Shown here in pieces: positions 1 to 8,725 of a stretch of DNA of 64,000 bases. The first letter of the stretch is position 1, and each line of letters starts with the position of its first letter. The translations under genes were made by a program, and so were the position numbers. This DNA is from CAVSIP01 sp963728075 (GTDB lineage Bacteria > Actinomycetota > Actinomycetes > JAFAQI01 > DASSKL01). The notes below the pieces were generated by a model. That model had not been told where the DNA came from and did no database searches. It saw only the letters and a program-made list of their open reading frames with translations. Location of the stretch: NCBI GenBank assembly GCA_963728075.1, contig CAVSIP010000002.1:62001-126000 (forward strand), written 5' to 3'.

Positions 1-264
1 GTTCGTCAGCACCGACGCCACCGAGGCGGTGGTCTGCCACCCCCGGTCGGTGACGAACTCGCGGATCGCCGCGCCGAACAGCTTCGGGTCCCGGTCGTCG
101 CTGCGGGAGCTGCTGCGCTGCTCGCGCGCGCGGCGCGGGCGGGCCGGCGCCCGGCCACGCGCGCCCTCCCGCGCCCGGGCCAGTGCCTCGCGGGCCAGGT
201 CCGGTCCGGCAGGGATCCCGTTCTCGCCCGGCCCACCCTCGTCCGGCACGCGGTCATCCGGCAC
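1..264 (-). CDS. DciA/DUF721 family protein (partial, N-terminal part)
   Basis: This gene runs off the left edge of the window, so only the first 88 codons are visible. I start it at GTG 264, overlapping the end of recF by 11 bases. The reading frame begins MPDDRVPDEGG, passes through an Arg/Ala-rich basic stretch and ends in a segment (DPKLFGAAIREFVTDRGW) typical of the DUF721 family that lies just after recF in Actinobacteria. Family knowledge: DUF721 includes DciA, an ancestral loader of the DnaB helicase. The position next to recF, dnaN and dnaA fits a replication role. The C-terminal part and the stop cannot be seen. Confidence 0.75.
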   Translation of the reverse strand, partial: MPDDRVPDEGGPGENGIPAGPDLAREALARAREGARGRAPARPRRAREQRSSSRSDDRDPKLFGAAIREFVTDRGWQTTASVASVLTN

Positions 265-1375
265 GGCGCACCTCCCCGCCGGTCACGTCGTAGCGCGCAC
301 CCGCCAGCATCGCCGGGACGTCCTCGGCGACCGCGGCCGTGACGACGACCTGCTCCGCGGGCGCGACCAGCGCCGCCAGCCGCTCCCGCCGCTGCACGTC
401 CAGCTCCGCGAAGACGTCGTCGAGGAGCAGGACCGGTTCCCCGCCGTCGCTCGTGAGCAGCTCGTAGGCGGCCAGGCGCAGCGCGAGGGCCAACGACCAC
501 GACTCGCCGTGGCTGGCGTACCCGCGCGCCGGGAGCTCCCCGATGCCCAGCACGAGCTCGTCGCGGTGCGGCCCGACCAGGCTGATGCCGCGGACGAGCT
601 CCTGCTCGCGCGCAGCGGCGGTCGCGCCCAGCAGCACCTCGGTGAGCTCCTGGCGGTCGGCCACGAGCGGCGCGTCGGGACCCAGCGACGAGCGGTAGTC
701 CATCGTCACCGGCCCCCGGCCCTCCGAGACCGCGTCGTAGGCCTTGTCCACGAGCGGGCGCAGCGCGTCGACCAGCTCCAGCCGGGCGGCCAGCAGCTCC
801 GCCCCGGTACGGGCGAGGTGGCCGTCCCAGACGTCCAGCGTCGTGAGGTCGCCGGCGCGACGCGCGGCGGCGGCGGTCTTGAGCAACGCGTTGCGCTGCT
901 TGAGCACCCGGTCGTAGTCGGCCCGCACCCCGGCCAGGCGCGGCGCGCGGGCGACGAGCAGGTCGTCGAGGAACCGCCGGCGCTCCCCGGGGTCGCCCTT
1001 CACCAGCGCCAGGTCCTCGGGGGCGAACAGCACCGTGCGCAGCACGCCGAGCACCTCCCGGGAGCGGGGGACGGGGGAGCGGTTGATCCGCGCCCGGTTC
1101 GCCTTGCCGGGGTTGAGCTCGAGCTCGACCAGCGTGGTCCGCCCGTCCCGGTCGACCGCCACCCGGACGTACGCCTGCTCGGCACCCAGCCGCACCAGCG
1201 GCGCGTCGCTGGACACCCGGTGGCTGCCCAGGGTCGCGGCGTACTCGATCGCCTCGACGAGGTTGGTCTTGCCCTGCCCGTTCGCGCCGACGAACACCGT
1301 GACGCCCGGGCCGAAGGACACCTCGGCGGAGGCGTACGAGCGAAAGTCCACGAGAGACAGGTGCGCGACCCGCAT
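254..1375 (-). CDS. recF: DNA replication and repair protein RecF
   Basis: RecF is an SMC-like ATPase that loads RecA at single-strand gaps and stalled forks. The 373-residue product has the Walker A motif GANGQGKTN near residue 31, a signature-like SWSLALALRL segment near the C-terminus and the Walker B PVLLLDDVFAELD. The start ATG at 1375 gives MRVAHLSLVDFRSY, the normal RecF N-terminus; a longer frame exists upstream but runs into gnd. The gene follows gnd by 5 bases and overlaps the DciA-like gene, so dnaN-gnd-recF-dciA is probably transcribed together. Length and motifs are complete with no visible defect. Confidence 0.96.
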   Translation of the reverse strand: MRVAHLSLVDFRSYASAEVSFGPGVTVFVGANGQGKTNLVEAIEYAATLGSHRVSSDAPLVRLGAEQAYVRVAVDRDGRTTLVELELNPGKANRARINRSPVPRSREVLGVLRTVLFAPEDLALVKGDPGERRRFLDDLLVARAPRLAGVRADYDRVLKQRNALLKTAAAARRAGDLTTLDVWDGHLARTGAELLAARLELVDALRPLVDKAYDAVSEGRGPVTMDYRSSLGPDAPLVADRQELTEVLLGATAAAREQELVRGISLVGPHRDELVLGIGELPARGYASHGESWSLALALRLAAYELLTSDGGEPVLLLDDVFAELDVQRRERLAALVAPAEQVVVTAAVAEDVPAMLAGARYDVTGGEVRRAG

Positions 1376-1380
1376 CGGCC

Positions 1381-2334
1381 TCAGCGGGCCCGCTCGTCCG
1401 GCTGGGGTACCCCGCTGTCGGCGCCCGGGGCGTCGGCGCCGGTCTCGGTCGAGCCGGCGGCGGAGGTCACGGCGTGCCCGCCGAACTGGTTGCGCAGCGC
1501 GGCCACCGCCTTCATCGCCGGTGAGTCGTCCTGGCGCGAGGCGAACCGCGCGTAGAGCGCCGCGGTGATCACGGGCAGCGGGACGGCGTGGTCGACCGCC
1601 GCCTGGACCGTCCACCGGCCTTCACCCGAGTCGGCCGCATAGCCCCGCAGCTGCTCGAGGTGCTCGTCCTCGTCGAGCGCGCGGACCAGCAGGTCGAGCA
1701 GCCAGGAGCGGATCACCGTCCCGGAGCGCCACGACCGCAGCACCTCGCGGACGTCGGTGACCATGTCGGCCGCCTCGAGCAGCTCGAAGCCCTCGGCGTA
1801 GGCCTGCATCACGCCGTACTCGATGCCGTTGTGCACCATCTTCGCGAAGTGCCCGGCACCGACCCCGCCGGCGTGGACGAACCCGAACTCCCCCGGCGGC
1901 TTCAGGGTGTCGAACAGCGGCTGGAGCAGCTCCACGTGCGCCCGCTCACCGCCACACATCAGGGCGTAGCCCTCGGTGAGCCCCCACACCCCACCGCTGA
2001 CACCGCAGTCGACGAACCCGATGCCTCTGGCCGCGAGGTCCTCGGCGTGGCGGATGTCGTCGAGGTAGCGGGAGTTGCCACCGTCGACCACGACGTCGCC
2101 GCGGTCGAGCAGGTCGGCGAGCGCCGAGATCGTCTGGTAGGTCGGTTCGCCGGCGGGGACCATCACCCACACCAGCCGCGGGCTGGGCAGCGCCGCGACC
2201 AGCTGCTCGAGCGTCTCCACGTCGCGGGTGCCGGGCGCCCGGTCGTAGCCGATGACCGTGTGCCCACCGCGGCGCAGGCGTTCGGCCATGTTGCCGCCCA
2301 TCCGGCCGAGGCCGACCATTCCGAGCGTCGTCAC
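1381..2334 (-). CDS. gnd: 6-phosphogluconate dehydrogenase, decarboxylating (short form)
   Basis: The 317-residue enzyme would oxidise 6-phosphogluconate to ribulose 5-phosphate and CO2 in the pentose phosphate pathway. It opens with a Rossmann motif GLGRMGGNMAERL, has the VVDGGNSRY substrate segment, the DCGVSGGVWG loop and the FAKMVHNGIEYG catalytic region. The length matches the short, often NAD-linked GntZ/YqeC-like class rather than the 470-residue class. The start is GTG 2334, preceded by GGGAGGA on the coding strand. Placement between dnaN and recF is a known arrangement in Streptomyces and relatives and may tie a metabolic gene to origin-proximal dosage (inference). Confidence 0.93.
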   Translation of the reverse strand: MTTLGMVGLGRMGGNMAERLRRGGHTVIGYDRAPGTRDVETLEQLVAALPSPRLVWVMVPAGEPTYQTISALADLLDRGDVVVDGGNSRYLDDIRHAEDLAARGIGFVDCGVSGGVWGLTEGYALMCGGERAHVELLQPLFDTLKPPGEFGFVHAGGVGAGHFAKMVHNGIEYGVMQAYAEGFELLEAADMVTDVREVLRSWRSGTVIRSWLLDLLVRALDEDEHLEQLRGYAADSGEGRWTVQAAVDHAVPLPVITAALYARFASRQDDSPAMKAVAALRNQFGGHAVTSAAGSTETGADAPGADSGVPQPDERAR

Positions 2335-2384
2335 GCTGTCCTCCCGTCGGTGCGAGTGCCCCGTGCGGCGGGCGTACCCGCGGT

Positions 2385-3515
2385 TCAGCCGGACAGGCGT
2401 ACCGGCATGAGCAGGTAGCGGTAGTCGTCCCCGCCTGCACCGGCGCCGGTCGCCTTGCCGGTGAGGACCGCCGGTTTCGTGGCCGCCGTGAACGCGAAGT
2501 GCGCGGTGTCGCTGTCGATGGCACCGAGCCCGTCGAGCAGGTACTGCGGGTTGAAGGCGATCGTCAGGTCCTCGCCCTCGTACCCGGCCGGCAGCGACTC
2601 CGAGGCCTGGGCGTCGTCGAGACCACCGGCCTCGAGCACGAGCCCGTCGGCGGAGAACGACAGCCGCACCGGTGCGTTGCGGGCGGCGACGAGCGCGACC
2701 CGCTTGACCGCCTCGACGAGCGGGCCGGTGTCGACCTGTGCCGACGCCGCGGACTCGGCGGGCAGCAGCGAGCGGTACTTCGGGAACTCGCCGTCGAGCA
2801 GCCGGGTGGTCGTGCGCCGGGACCCGCCGGAGAAGCCGGCGAGCCCGTCGCCACTGCCGCCGGTGGCCAGCGCGACCGTGACCTGGGCCCCCGACGTCAT
2901 CGACCGAGCGGTCTCGGCGAGGGTGCGGGCCGGCACCAGCGCCGTCGCCGAGAGCTGCGGGTTCTCCGGCGACCAGCCGAGTTCGCGGACGGCGAGCCGG
3001 TAGCGGTCGGTTGCGGCGAGGGTGAGCCGGTCACCGTCGATCTCGACCCGGATGCCGGTGAGCACGGGCAGGGTGTCGTCCCGCCCGGCGGCTACGGCGA
3101 CCGAGGCGACCGCCGCAGCGAAGGCGTCGCTGCCGATGGTGCCCGCCGTCGCCGGCATGTCCGGCAGGCTGGGGTACTCCTCCAGCGGCAGGGTCGCCAG
3201 GGTGAAGCGGGCGCTGCCGCAGGTGACGACCACGCGGGAGCCGTCCGTGGCGACCTCGACCGGCGCGGCGGGCAGGCTGCGGGTGATCTCCGACAGCAGC
3301 CGACCCGAGACGAGCACCTGACCGGTCTCAGTGGTGTCGACCTCGACCTCGACCTGGGTGGAGACCTCGTAGTCGAAGCCGGCCACGGTGAGTCCGGCCG
3401 CGGTCGCGTCAAGCCGCAGGCCGGCGAGCACCGGCAGCTGAGGCCGCTGGGGCAGCGTGCGGGCGGACCAGGCGACCGCCTCCGCGAGGACGTCCCGGTC
3501 GACGCGGAATCTCAT
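2385..3515 (-). CDS. dnaN: DNA polymerase III beta subunit (sliding clamp)
   Basis: The ring-shaped clamp tethers the replicative polymerase to DNA. The 376-residue protein has the normal length and the three-domain repeat: MRFRVDRDVLAEAVAWSAR at the N-terminus, a middle domain around VRELGWSPENPQLS, and the C-terminal clamp end PVLTGKATGAG...YRYLLMPVRL. A GGGAGG Shine-Dalgarno sequence lies just upstream of ATG 3515. It is the first gene of the dnaN-gnd-recF-dciA run and is separated from dnaA by the origin region. No defects are visible. Confidence 0.97.
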   Translation of the reverse strand: MRFRVDRDVLAEAVAWSARTLPQRPQLPVLAGLRLDATAAGLTVAGFDYEVSTQVEVEVDTTETGQVLVSGRLLSEITRSLPAAPVEVATDGSRVVVTCGSARFTLATLPLEEYPSLPDMPATAGTIGSDAFAAAVASVAVAAGRDDTLPVLTGIRVEIDGDRLTLAATDRYRLAVRELGWSPENPQLSATALVPARTLAETARSMTSGAQVTVALATGGSGDGLAGFSGGSRRTTTRLLDGEFPKYRSLLPAESAASAQVDTGPLVEAVKRVALVAARNAPVRLSFSADGLVLEAGGLDDAQASESLPAGYEGEDLTIAFNPQYLLDGLGAIDSDTAHFAFTAATKPAVLTGKATGAGAGGDDYRYLLMPVRLSG

Positions 3516-3882
3516 CGAATGCCTCCCGTGCTTGCCGGTGTCGAGGACATGACATCAGGCCGGTCGGTGCGCGTTGTCCCCAGGCCGGGCGCACTCCCCA
3601 TGATGATGTTTGAGCAGGACAGAAATGACATCAACGACGTCGTCTCAGGGGGCGTGGACGATGTGGACAGCCGGCAACGTCGCAGGTCGGCGCCGGTTTC
3701 GTTGTCGACAGCGGGTGTGTACGGAGCGTGTGGGAACTCCGGCGCCCTGCGGACACTCCGGTCCACGAGCGGGATGTCGACAGGACATCCCCGGTTCTCC
3801 ACAGTGTTTTCCCCAGCCTGTGCACGCTGGACGGGCAGGGCGAAAGTACGCGAACAGGACGTGACGTGGTCAACACGCAGCG
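3516..3882. other. oriC: Candidate oriC between dnaA and dnaN
   Basis: This 367-base gene-free stretch between dnaA and dnaN is the standard actinobacterial place for the origin. It holds several exact or near DnaA boxes (consensus TTGTCCACA): TTGTCCCCA at 3574-3582, TGTGGACAG at 3662-3670, TTGTCGACA at 3702-3710, TTCTCCACA at 3795-3803 and TTTTCCCCA at 3807-3815. The stretch around 3597-3640 is clearly more AT-rich than its surroundings and could be the unwinding element. The dnaN promoter must also lie here. Which of the two box-bearing regions around dnaA is the functional origin is inferred from family precedent. Confidence 0.75.
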
Positions 3883-5287
3883 TCACGAAGACCGTGCCTG
3901 CGACTTGATCCGGTTGGTCAGCTCGGTGACCTGGTTGTAGATCGAGCGACGTTCGGCCATGAGCGAGCGGATCTTGCGGTCGGCGTGCATCACCGTCGTG
4001 TGGTCCCGGTTGCCGAACTGCTGGCCGATCTTCGGCAGCGACAGGTCGGTGAGCTCGCGGCAGAGGTACATGGCGATCTGGCGGGCCGTGACGAGCACCC
4101 GGCTGCGGGAGGAGCCGCACAGGTCCTCCATCGACAACCCGAAGTAGGAGGCGGTCGCCGCCATGATCGTCGCCGCGGTGATCTCCGGCCCGCTTCCGTC
4201 GGGAATGAGGTCCTTGAGCACGACCTCGGCCAGGGCGAGGTCGACGCCCTGCCGGTTGAGGCTGGCGAAGGCGGTGACCCGGATGAGGGCGCCCTCGAGC
4301 TCGCGGATGTTCCGCGAGATCTTGCTCGCGATGAACTCGAGGACCTCCGGCGGGGCGTCCAGCCGCTCCTGGGCGGCCTTCTTGCGCAGGATCGCGATGC
4401 GGGTCTCGAGCTCGGGCGGCTGGATGTCGGTGATCAGCCCCCACTCGAACCGGTTGCGCAGCCGGTCCTCCAGCGTGACCAGCTGCTTGGGCGGCCGGTC
4501 GGAGCTGATGACGATCTGCTTGCTCTGCGTTGTGCAGGGTGTTGAACGTGTGGAAGAACTCCTCCTGCGTCTGCTCCTTGTTCTCCAGGAACTGGATGTC
4601 GTCGACGAGGAGGACGTCGATGTCGCGGTAGCGGCGGCGGAACCCCTCGCCCTTGCCGTCGCGAATCGAGTTGATGAAGTCGTTGGTGAACTCCTCCGAG
4701 CTCACGTACCGCACCCGCGCGCCGGAGTAGAGGTTCTGGGCGTAGTGCCCGATGGCGTGCAGCAGGTGGGTCTTGCCGAGCCCGGAGTCACCGTAGATGA
4801 ACAGCGGGTTGTACGCCTTGGCCGGCGCCTCCGCGACTGCGACCGCGGCGGCGTGGGCGAACCGGTTGCTCGCCCCGATGACGAACGTCTCGAACAGGTA
4901 GCGGGGGTTGAGCCGGGTGGGCTCCACCTGCCGGGGCCGCTCGCGGGAGCCGTCCATCGACGGCAGCACCGGGGCAGGGGGGTCGTCGGCCGGCTCGTCG
5001 GCGAGCGGGGCGGCATCGTCCTCCGGGGGCGGCTCCACCGTCACGGCGACCTGGACCTCGCGGCCGAGCTCGCGGGAGAGCGCCTGGACGATCAACGGCC
5101 GCAGCCGGGACTCCAGCACGTCACGGGCGAACTCGTTGGGGGTCGCGAGCAGGGCGGTGTCAGCCACCAGACCGAGCGGGCGGGTGAGCGACATCCACGC
5201 CCGCTGCTGGGGAGCGAGGGAGTCGTCCGGGAGCCCGGCGATCGCACGCGACCACACCTCCGCGAGGTCGAGCACGTCGTCGGACAT
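3883..5287 (-). CDS. dnaA: Chromosomal replication initiator DnaA (one apparent frameshift)
   Basis: DnaA binds origin boxes and opens the duplex. The N-terminal 250 or so codons read MSDDVLDLAEVWSRAIAGL, then the AAA+ domain with Walker A GDSGLGKTHLL and Walker B VLLVDDIQF. The C-terminal part holds the helix-turn-helix signature around LPKIGQQFGNRDHTTVMHA. The two parts lie in different frames: one extra base near 4525-4527 (coding strand ACGCAGAGCAAG, expected HNASKQIVISSDRP) breaks the gene just after the Walker B region. Removing it gives a normal protein of about 467 residues. Since dnaA is essential, an error in the sequence is likelier than a real mutation. Confidence 0.93.
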
Positions 5288-5412
5288 GTCCAGTCCCCCT
5301 CCGTCGCGGCGAGCTTCGCCGTGCTCGTCGTGGCCACGGTCGGCCCCGTCCCGGCACCAAAGCCGCGCCTTCGTGCACCGTTACAGGGCTTTCATACCGG
5401 TTCCGGTGGTAG

Positions 5413-5444
5413 TTCTCCACAGTGTTGTCCACATCTGTGGGGAA
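5413..5444. promoter_or_regulatory. DnaA-box cluster upstream of dnaA
   Basis: Three boxes sit side by side: TTCTCCACA at 5413-5421, a perfect TTGTCCACA at 5425-5433, and TGTGGGGAA at 5436-5444 (opposite orientation). A weaker CGTCCACAA lies near 5536. They fall within the 443-base gene-free stretch between dnaA and rpmH (5288-5730), which otherwise contains the divergent dnaA and rpmH promoters. DnaA is known to repress its own gene through such boxes; contribution to the origin is also possible. Confidence 0.75.
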
Positions 5445-5641
5445 CGCTGCAGCGCACCACGTGCACTGCCGAGCGCATGGTCGGGAGGACCGTGTCGGCA
5501 GCGGGGGAAGTCCGGCGCGAGGGACGCTAACAGCCGTCCACAACCGCCAGCAAGGCGTTCACCACATCTGGTCCGCGAATCGCCGGCGTGCCGCCTTGAC
5601 GGGCAGAACACCTGCCCCTCCGGTCACAGGGGACCCTCCGT

Positions 5642-5670
5642 TTGACCGGTCCCGGCGGCCCCCGTACCGT
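5642..5670 (+). promoter_or_regulatory. Sigma-70-type promoter for rpmH
   Basis: A TTGACC -35 hexamer at 5642-5647 and a TACCGT -10 hexamer at 5665-5670 are separated by exactly 17 bases, a textbook housekeeping promoter. It lies 60 bases upstream of the rpmH start and would drive the rpmH-rnpA-yidD-yidC run. Confidence 0.75.
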
Positions 5671-5730
5671 AGTGGCAACCGTCCGCACCAGTCGGTGCGT
5701 GACCGTCGGCCCGCGTCCTGGAGTTTCCCG

Positions 5731-5868
5731 GTGAGCAAGCGCACGTTCCAGCCGAACAACCGCAAGCGCGCGAAGACCCACGGTTTCCGCCTGCGCATGC
5801 GTACGCGCGCGGGGCGCGCGGTCCTGTCCGCCCGGCGCCGCAAGGGCCGCGCGCAGCTGTCGGCCTGA
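5731..5868 (+). CDS. rpmH: 50S ribosomal protein L34
   Basis: L34 is a small, very basic protein of the large ribosomal subunit. The 45-residue product reads VSKRTFQPNNRKRAKTHGF and onwards with the conserved RMRTRAGRAVLSARRRKGR core, matching the family length exactly. The start is GTG 5731. rnpA follows after 3 bases, the near-universal bacterial pairing. A strong promoter lies just upstream. Confidence 0.98.
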   Translation: MSKRTFQPNNRKRAKTHGFRLRMRTRAGRAVLSARRRKGRAQLSA

Positions 5869-5871
5869 CGA

Positions 5872-6243
5872 GTGCTCCCGGCCGGCGCCCGGCTGCGCAG
5901 GCGCCGGGACTTCTCTGTTGCGGTGCGCCGTGGCGCGCGGGCGGCCACGGCCACGCTGGTGGTCCACCTCGCACCGACCGATGCGGCCGACGGCCCACTG
6001 GTCGGGTTCGCCGTCGGCCGCACCGTCGGCCCGGCCGTGGTCCGCAACCGGGTCCGCCGTCGGCTGCGACACCTGGCGCGCGAGGTCGTCCCCGCGCTGC
6101 CACCGGGGTCCCGGCTGGTCGTCCGGGCACTGCCACCGGCAGCGCAGGCCGGCTACCGCGACCTCGGCACCGACCTGCAGTCCGGCGTGCGCCGCGCCAC
6201 CGCGCGGGCTGCGCGAGCGGCGGGAAGGGGGTTGCTCCGGTGA
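5872..6243 (+). CDS. rnpA: Ribonuclease P protein component
   Basis: RnpA is the protein cofactor that helps RNase P RNA trim the 5' leader of tRNA precursors. The 123-residue protein starts at GTG 5872 and has the conserved FSVAVRRGAR strand and the RNR signature in VVRNRVRRRLRHLAREV. It sits directly behind rpmH, and its stop overlaps the start of yidD by 4 bases (GTGA). Confidence 0.96.
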   Translation: MLPAGARLRRRRDFSVAVRRGARAATATLVVHLAPTDAADGPLVGFAVGRTVGPAVVRNRVRRRLRHLAREVVPALPPGSRLVVRALPPAAQAGYRDLGTDLQSGVRRATARAARAAGRGLLR

Positions 6244-6536
6244 GCGGTGACGGCGCCGACCGGATGTCCCCGGCCGCACGCGTGCTTGCTGCCGTCGTGT
6301 CGGGCTACCGCCGCTGGGTCAGCCCGCTGCTGGGCCCCCACTGCCGGTTCGCGCCGACCTGCAGCGCCTATGCTCTCGAGGCGCTGCGCACCCACGGGGC
6401 GCTGCGCGGTGGCATGCTCGCCGTGCGCCGACTGCTGCGCTGCCACCCGTTCCACCCCGGGGGCGTGGACCCGGTGCCCCCGGCGCGCCGACGCGTGCCC
6501 CGGAACGCGTCCACCCCGACCCCTCAGGAGACGTGC
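6240..6536 (+). CDS. yidD: Membrane protein insertion efficiency factor YidD (no in-frame stop seen)
   Basis: YidD is a small amphipathic membrane-associated protein that assists YidC. The start GTG 6240 overlaps rnpA. The conserved core is clear: YRRWVSPLLGPHCRFAPTCSAYALEAL, then RRLLRCHPFHPGGVDPVP, with the family's paired cysteines. After residue 82 or so the sequence stops looking like YidD, and the frame has no stop codon before yidC starts at 6538; it stays open all the way into jag. A TAG exists at 6542 in another frame, so a one-base indel in the tail is the simplest explanation. The end coordinate given here is therefore approximate. Confidence 0.85.
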
Positions 6537-6537
6537 G

Positions 6538-7479
6538 GTGCTAGACCCGCTCTACCACGGCGTCGCGTGGGCGATCGTCCACATCCACGCGGGCCTGCAG
6601 CCGATCATGACCGACGACGCCGCGTGGGCGCTGTCCATCGTGCTGCTCACCGTGGCGATGCGGCTGGTGCTGTTCCCGCTGTTCGTCAAGCAGATCAAGA
6701 CCCAGCGGGCCATGCAGGTGCTGCAGCCCAAGGTCAAGGAGCTGCAGGCGAAGTACAAGAACGACCGCGAGAAGCTCAACACCGAGCTCATGGCGCTCTA
6801 CAGGGAGCACGGCGCCAACCCGCTGTCCGGCTGCCTGCCGCTGCTGCTGCAGATCCCGATCTTCATTGCCCTGTTCCACGTGCTGCGCGCGATCAAGCCG
6901 GACAAGGCGGGCACCTTCCCCACCGACGTCATCGGGTTCCCGCAGCACCTCATCGCCGACGCCGCGAACGCGAAGATCTTCGGGGTCCCCATCGCCGCCG
7001 CGTTCAACTCCGACCCCACCACGCTCGACCACCTGCACGCCAGCGCGACCTCGGTCAAGGTGCTCACGGCCAGCATGATCGTGCTGATGGGGCTCACGAC
7101 GTTCTTCACCCAGCGGCAGATGATGGCCCGCACCGGGCCCGCCGAGGGTGCCGCGGCGACCCAGCAGAAGGTGCTGCTGTACGTCCTGCCGTTCACCTTC
7201 GCGATCTTCGGCTTCCAGTTCCCGCTCGGTGTGCTGCTCTACTGGCTCACCACGAACGTGTGGAGCATGGGCCAGCAGTTCTTCATCATCCGGCGGATGC
7301 CACCGCCGGCCGCTGCGGGTGCCCGGGCCGGTGGTGGCGCCGACCCCGGCCGTGGCCGGCCGAGCGGACCGGCTGCGAAGGGCCCGGACTCCGGCGCTCC
7401 CGCGCGGCCGAGCAGCCCGGTCGGTGCCCGCCGCCCCGCCAAGCAACCGCGCAGCAAGCGTCGCGGCCGCCGTCGCTGA
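6538..7479 (+). CDS. yidC: Membrane protein insertase YidC
   Basis: YidC (Oxa1 family) inserts and folds membrane proteins. The 313-residue product begins at GTG 6538 with MLDPLYHGVAWAIVHIHAGL and lacks the large periplasmic domain of Gram-negative YidC, as expected for an actinobacterium. It has the functional arginine in the first conserved membrane helix (AMRLVLFPLF), a cytoplasmic coiled-coil hairpin (QVLQPKVKELQAKYKNDREK), and later helices ending GVLLYWLTTNVWSMGQQ. The C-terminal 70 residues are a Pro/Ala/Gly-rich linker ending in a strongly basic tail (KQPRSKRRGRRR) that may contact the ribosome. Confidence 0.96.
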   Translation: MLDPLYHGVAWAIVHIHAGLQPIMTDDAAWALSIVLLTVAMRLVLFPLFVKQIKTQRAMQVLQPKVKELQAKYKNDREKLNTELMALYREHGANPLSGCLPLLLQIPIFIALFHVLRAIKPDKAGTFPTDVIGFPQHLIADAANAKIFGVPIAAAFNSDPTTLDHLHASATSVKVLTASMIVLMGLTTFFTQRQMMARTGPAEGAAATQQKVLLYVLPFTFAIFGFQFPLGVLLYWLTTNVWSMGQQFFIIRRMPPPAAAGARAGGGADPGRGRPSGPAAKGPDSGAPARPSSPVGARRPAKQPRSKRRGRRR

Positions 7480-7502
7480 CCCGCACCACCGAAGGAGCCC
7501 CC

Positions 7503-8027
7503 GTGACCGACGAGGCCCGTGCCCAGGCCGAGACCACCAACGGTCGATCCGAGGAGGATCGTCCCGATATCGACCTGCTTGTCCGCGAGGGCGACGTCGC
7601 TGCCGACTACCTCGAGGGTCTGCTCGACATCGCGGACCTCGACGGCGACATCGACATCGACGTCGTGGGGACCCGGGCCACCGTCTCGGTGGCGGGCGGC
7701 GGGCTCCAGCACCTCGTGGGGGAGCACGGCGAGGTCCTCGAGGCGCTGCAGGACCTCACCCGGCTGGCGGTGACCCAGCAGACCGGCGTGCGCAGCCGGC
7801 TCATGCTCGACATCGAAGGCTGGCGGGACAAGCGCCGCGAAGAGCTCGCCGCGCTGGGCCGCCGCACCGCAGAGGCGGTCAAGGGGCGGGGGACCTCGCG
7901 CGCGCTCGCGCCGATGACGCCGTTCGAGCGCAAGGTGGTGCACGACGCCGTGGCGGAGGTGGAGGGCGTCCGCAGCGAGTCCGAGGGCGTGGACCCGGAC
8001 CGGTACATCGTCATCTCGCCGGCCTGA
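7503..8027 (+). CDS. jag: Jag/KhpB-like R3H and KH domain RNA-binding protein
   Basis: The 174-residue protein starts at GTG 7503 behind a good GAAGGAG Shine-Dalgarno. After an acidic N-terminus it has a KH-type domain (DIDIDVVGTRATVSVAGGG, then LVGEHGEVLEALQDLTRL) and a C-terminal R3H domain (LAPMTPFERKVVHDAVAEVEGV and SEGVDPDRYIVISPA). Jag/KhpB proteins bind RNA and in Gram-positive bacteria influence cell elongation. The Jag N-terminal domain of Firmicutes is missing, as usual in Actinobacteria. It lies between yidC and rsmG in the conserved origin cluster. Confidence 0.93.
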   Translation: MTDEARAQAETTNGRSEEDRPDIDLLVREGDVAADYLEGLLDIADLDGDIDIDVVGTRATVSVAGGGLQHLVGEHGEVLEALQDLTRLAVTQQTGVRSRLMLDIEGWRDKRREELAALGRRTAEAVKGRGTSRALAPMTPFERKVVHDAVAEVEGVRSESEGVDPDRYIVISPA

Positions 8028-8040
8028 CCGGAGCCGGACG

Positions 8041-8725
8041 GTGTCCGCCGCGCCCCTCCACCGCCACCCCCGTACGCCCGCGAAATCGCCGGGGGACCGG
8101 CTGCCGCTGCTCGAGCGGTACGCAGAGCTGCTGGCCGGGGACGGGGTCGAGCACGGACACCTCGGCCCGCGGGAGGTCCCGCGGCTGTGGGAACGGCACC
8201 TGCTGAACTGCGCCGTGGTCGCGCCCCTGCTGCCGAGCGGAGGTCGGGTCGCCGACGTCGGTACCGGTGCCGGTCTGCCGGGGGTCGTGCTCGCCGCCCT
8301 GCGTCCGGACGTGCAGGTGGAGCTCGTCGAGCCGATGGAGCGCCGCACCAGGTTCATCGCGCGCTGCCTCGCCGAGCTGGAGCTGGCGAGCGCGACCGTG
8401 CACCGGGCACGCGCGCCGGAGCTGGACCTTCCCCTCGTCGACGTGGTGACGGCCCGGGCCGTCGCGCCGCTGCCCGTGCTGCTCGCGATGGCCGTCCCGC
8501 TGCTGCGCCGGCACGGCGAGCTGCTCGCCCTCAAGGGGGCCAGTGCAACGGAGGAGGTTGCTGCGGCGCGCTCCGAGCTGGCTCGGGTCGGGGCCGCTGA
8601 GGTGACCGTGGAGATGCTCGGCGCCGGGCTGCTGCCGACGCCCACGCACCGTCGTGCGGGTCCGGATAGGCTCGAAGGCGGCGTCGGCCGGTCGACGCGG
8701 GAGAGGACAGCGACGACGCTCGTGA
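8041..8725 (+). CDS. rsmG: 16S rRNA (guanine527-N7) methyltransferase RsmG (frameshifted near the end)
   Basis: RsmG methylates G527 of 16S rRNA using S-adenosylmethionine. The conserved part is intact: LWERHLLNCAVV, the SAM-binding VADVGTGAGLPGVVLA, and VVTARAVAPLPVLL. Near 8646 the frame runs on into parA without a stop. Removing one base there (CCCACGCACCGTC) gives PTPTTVVRVRIG and a TGA at 8723-8725 that overlaps the parA GTG by 4 bases, the usual coupling in this cluster. This strongly suggests a one-base insertion in the sequence. Loss of rsmG is viable in some bacteria and gives low-level streptomycin resistance, so a real mutation is not impossible. Confidence 0.9.

Noticed and set aside
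6240..8027. One open frame of 595 codons joining yidD, antisense-like yidC sequence and jag
   Set aside because: The middle part is out of frame with a full-length YidC, and the two ends match separate small proteins; it reflects missing stops in GC-rich DNA and a probable indel.
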